Shown: positions 5,391 through 5,883 of the stretch, piece after piece
Layout: each line of letters begins with the position of its first letter
Numbering within the stretch: the first letter of the stretch is position 1
Assembly (NCBI GenBank): GCA_021774995.1
Contig: JAJFIM010000306.1
Span: 1-5,883 of the forward strand
Source: Alphaproteobacteria bacterium
GTDB taxonomy: Bacteria > Pseudomonadota > Alphaproteobacteria > SMXP01
Direction: 5' to 3'
DNA: 5,883 bases
Translations under genes and position numbers: made by a program
Notes under the pieces: generated by a model
Told to the model about the DNA's origin: nothing
Seen by the model: only the letters and a program-made list of their open reading frames with translations
Databases searched by the model: none

Positions 5391-5883
5391 ATGACAGCCC
5401 CCGACATCACTGATCTTTTCTTTTCGCAAACAGACATGGATCGCACCCGCATACAGTCAACCGTTGAAGACGCTTTGAAGGACTGTGACGATGGCGAGCT
5501 CTTTCTCGAATATTCTCAATCGGAGACTTTCGTTTTTGACGACGGCCGCCTGAAAAACGCCAGCTTTGACACATCTCAGGGGTTTGGCCTGCGCGCCGTG
5601 GCGGATGAAGCCACCGGCTACGCCCACGCCTCTGACTTGAGCGAAGCGGCCATCAAGCGCGCCGCATCCTCCGTTCAAGCCATAAAATCCGGCCATAGCG
5701 GCAATTTGGCGCAAGGCCCCGCCAAAACCAATGCGCATCTTTATAGCGCCGACAACCCGCTGAACGCGGTGGATTTTGAGACAAAAGTCCAATTGCTGAA
5801 AGATATTGACGCGTATGCCCGGGCGAAAGACGCCAATGTGCGGCAAGTGTCGTGTTCGCTGTCGGGCGAGTGGCAGGCGGTGG
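5391..5883 (+). CDS. tldD: Metalloprotease TldD, partial (N-terminal part)
   Basis: TldD, with its partner PmbA/TldE, forms a cytosolic zinc metalloprotease. In E. coli the pair processes the microcin B17 precursor and degrades the CcdA antitoxin; its housekeeping role in alphaproteobacteria is unclear. The frame is open for 164 codons to the right edge, about a third of the usual 470-480 residues. Recognisable pattern: a leader LFF..T.MDR (about 9-18), then DDGELFLEYSQSE (33-45), a DDGRLKNASFDTSQGFGLRAVADE region (50-73) and GYAHASDLSEAAIKRAA (76-92), all typical of the N-terminal domain. The zinc-binding HExxxH motif lies beyond the window. Start: ATG at 5391, with TGA in frame just upstream and a weak AGGA about 14 nt away. 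ATG at 5436 would cut off the conserved leader and has no ribosome binding site. Confidence 0.95.
   Translation, partial: MTAPDITDLFFSQTDMDRTRIQSTVEDALKDCDDGELFLEYSQSETFVFDDGRLKNASFDTSQGFGLRAVADEATGYAHASDLSEAAIKRAASSVQAIKSGHSGNLAQGPAKTNAHLYSADNPLNAVDFETKVQLLKDIDAYARAKDANVRQVSCSLSGEWQAV

Noticed and set aside
5457..5846. 129-codon minus-strand open frame within tldD
   Set aside because: Antisense to a clearly conserved TldD N-terminal domain; no independent support.

Overview
The window carries most of an aa3-type cytochrome c oxidase (respiratory complex IV) gene cluster on the minus strand. Two plus-strand genes diverge from it: one for a small secreted TPR protein and the start of tldD. 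The gene order coxB-coxA-ctaB-coxF-ctaG, the coxF-type small protein, the residue pattern of the A1-type oxidase and the TldD N-terminus all point to an alphaproteobacterium. I cannot place it more finely from the sequence.

Layout in transcription order on the minus strand: a possible 30-codon leader ORF (4400-4308), coxB/ctaC (4304-3441), coxA/ctaD (3417-1774), ctaB (1748-738), a coxF-like membrane protein (741-493), and ctaG/cox11 (496 to beyond position 1). Gaps are 3, 23 and 25 nt, then two 4-nt stop/start overlaps (ATGA, TTGA), so this reads as one tightly packed operon. The usual next gene, coxC/ctaE (subunit III), is not in the window and would be expected to the left of position 1.

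The genes form one pathway. CoxA holds heme a, heme a3 and CuB. CoxB holds CuA and takes electrons from cytochrome c. CtaB farnesylates protoheme to heme O, the precursor of heme A. CtaG delivers copper to CuB. The CoxF-like protein is probably an assembly or accessory factor of unknown mechanism.

The divergent intergenic region (about 4305-4748) has no convincing long gene. It holds a perfect 15-bp palindrome, a longer inverted repeat, a short hairpin and the leader ORF, so it is the most likely place for control of the operon. On the plus strand, a 190-residue exported TPR protein (4749-5321) is followed by the N-terminal third or so of tldD (5391 to the right edge).

This is largely a conserved housekeeping region and I see no new defence, mobile or biosynthetic system. 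The best items for follow-up are the leader ORF abutting coxB, the palindrome, and the poorly understood CoxF-like and TPR proteins.
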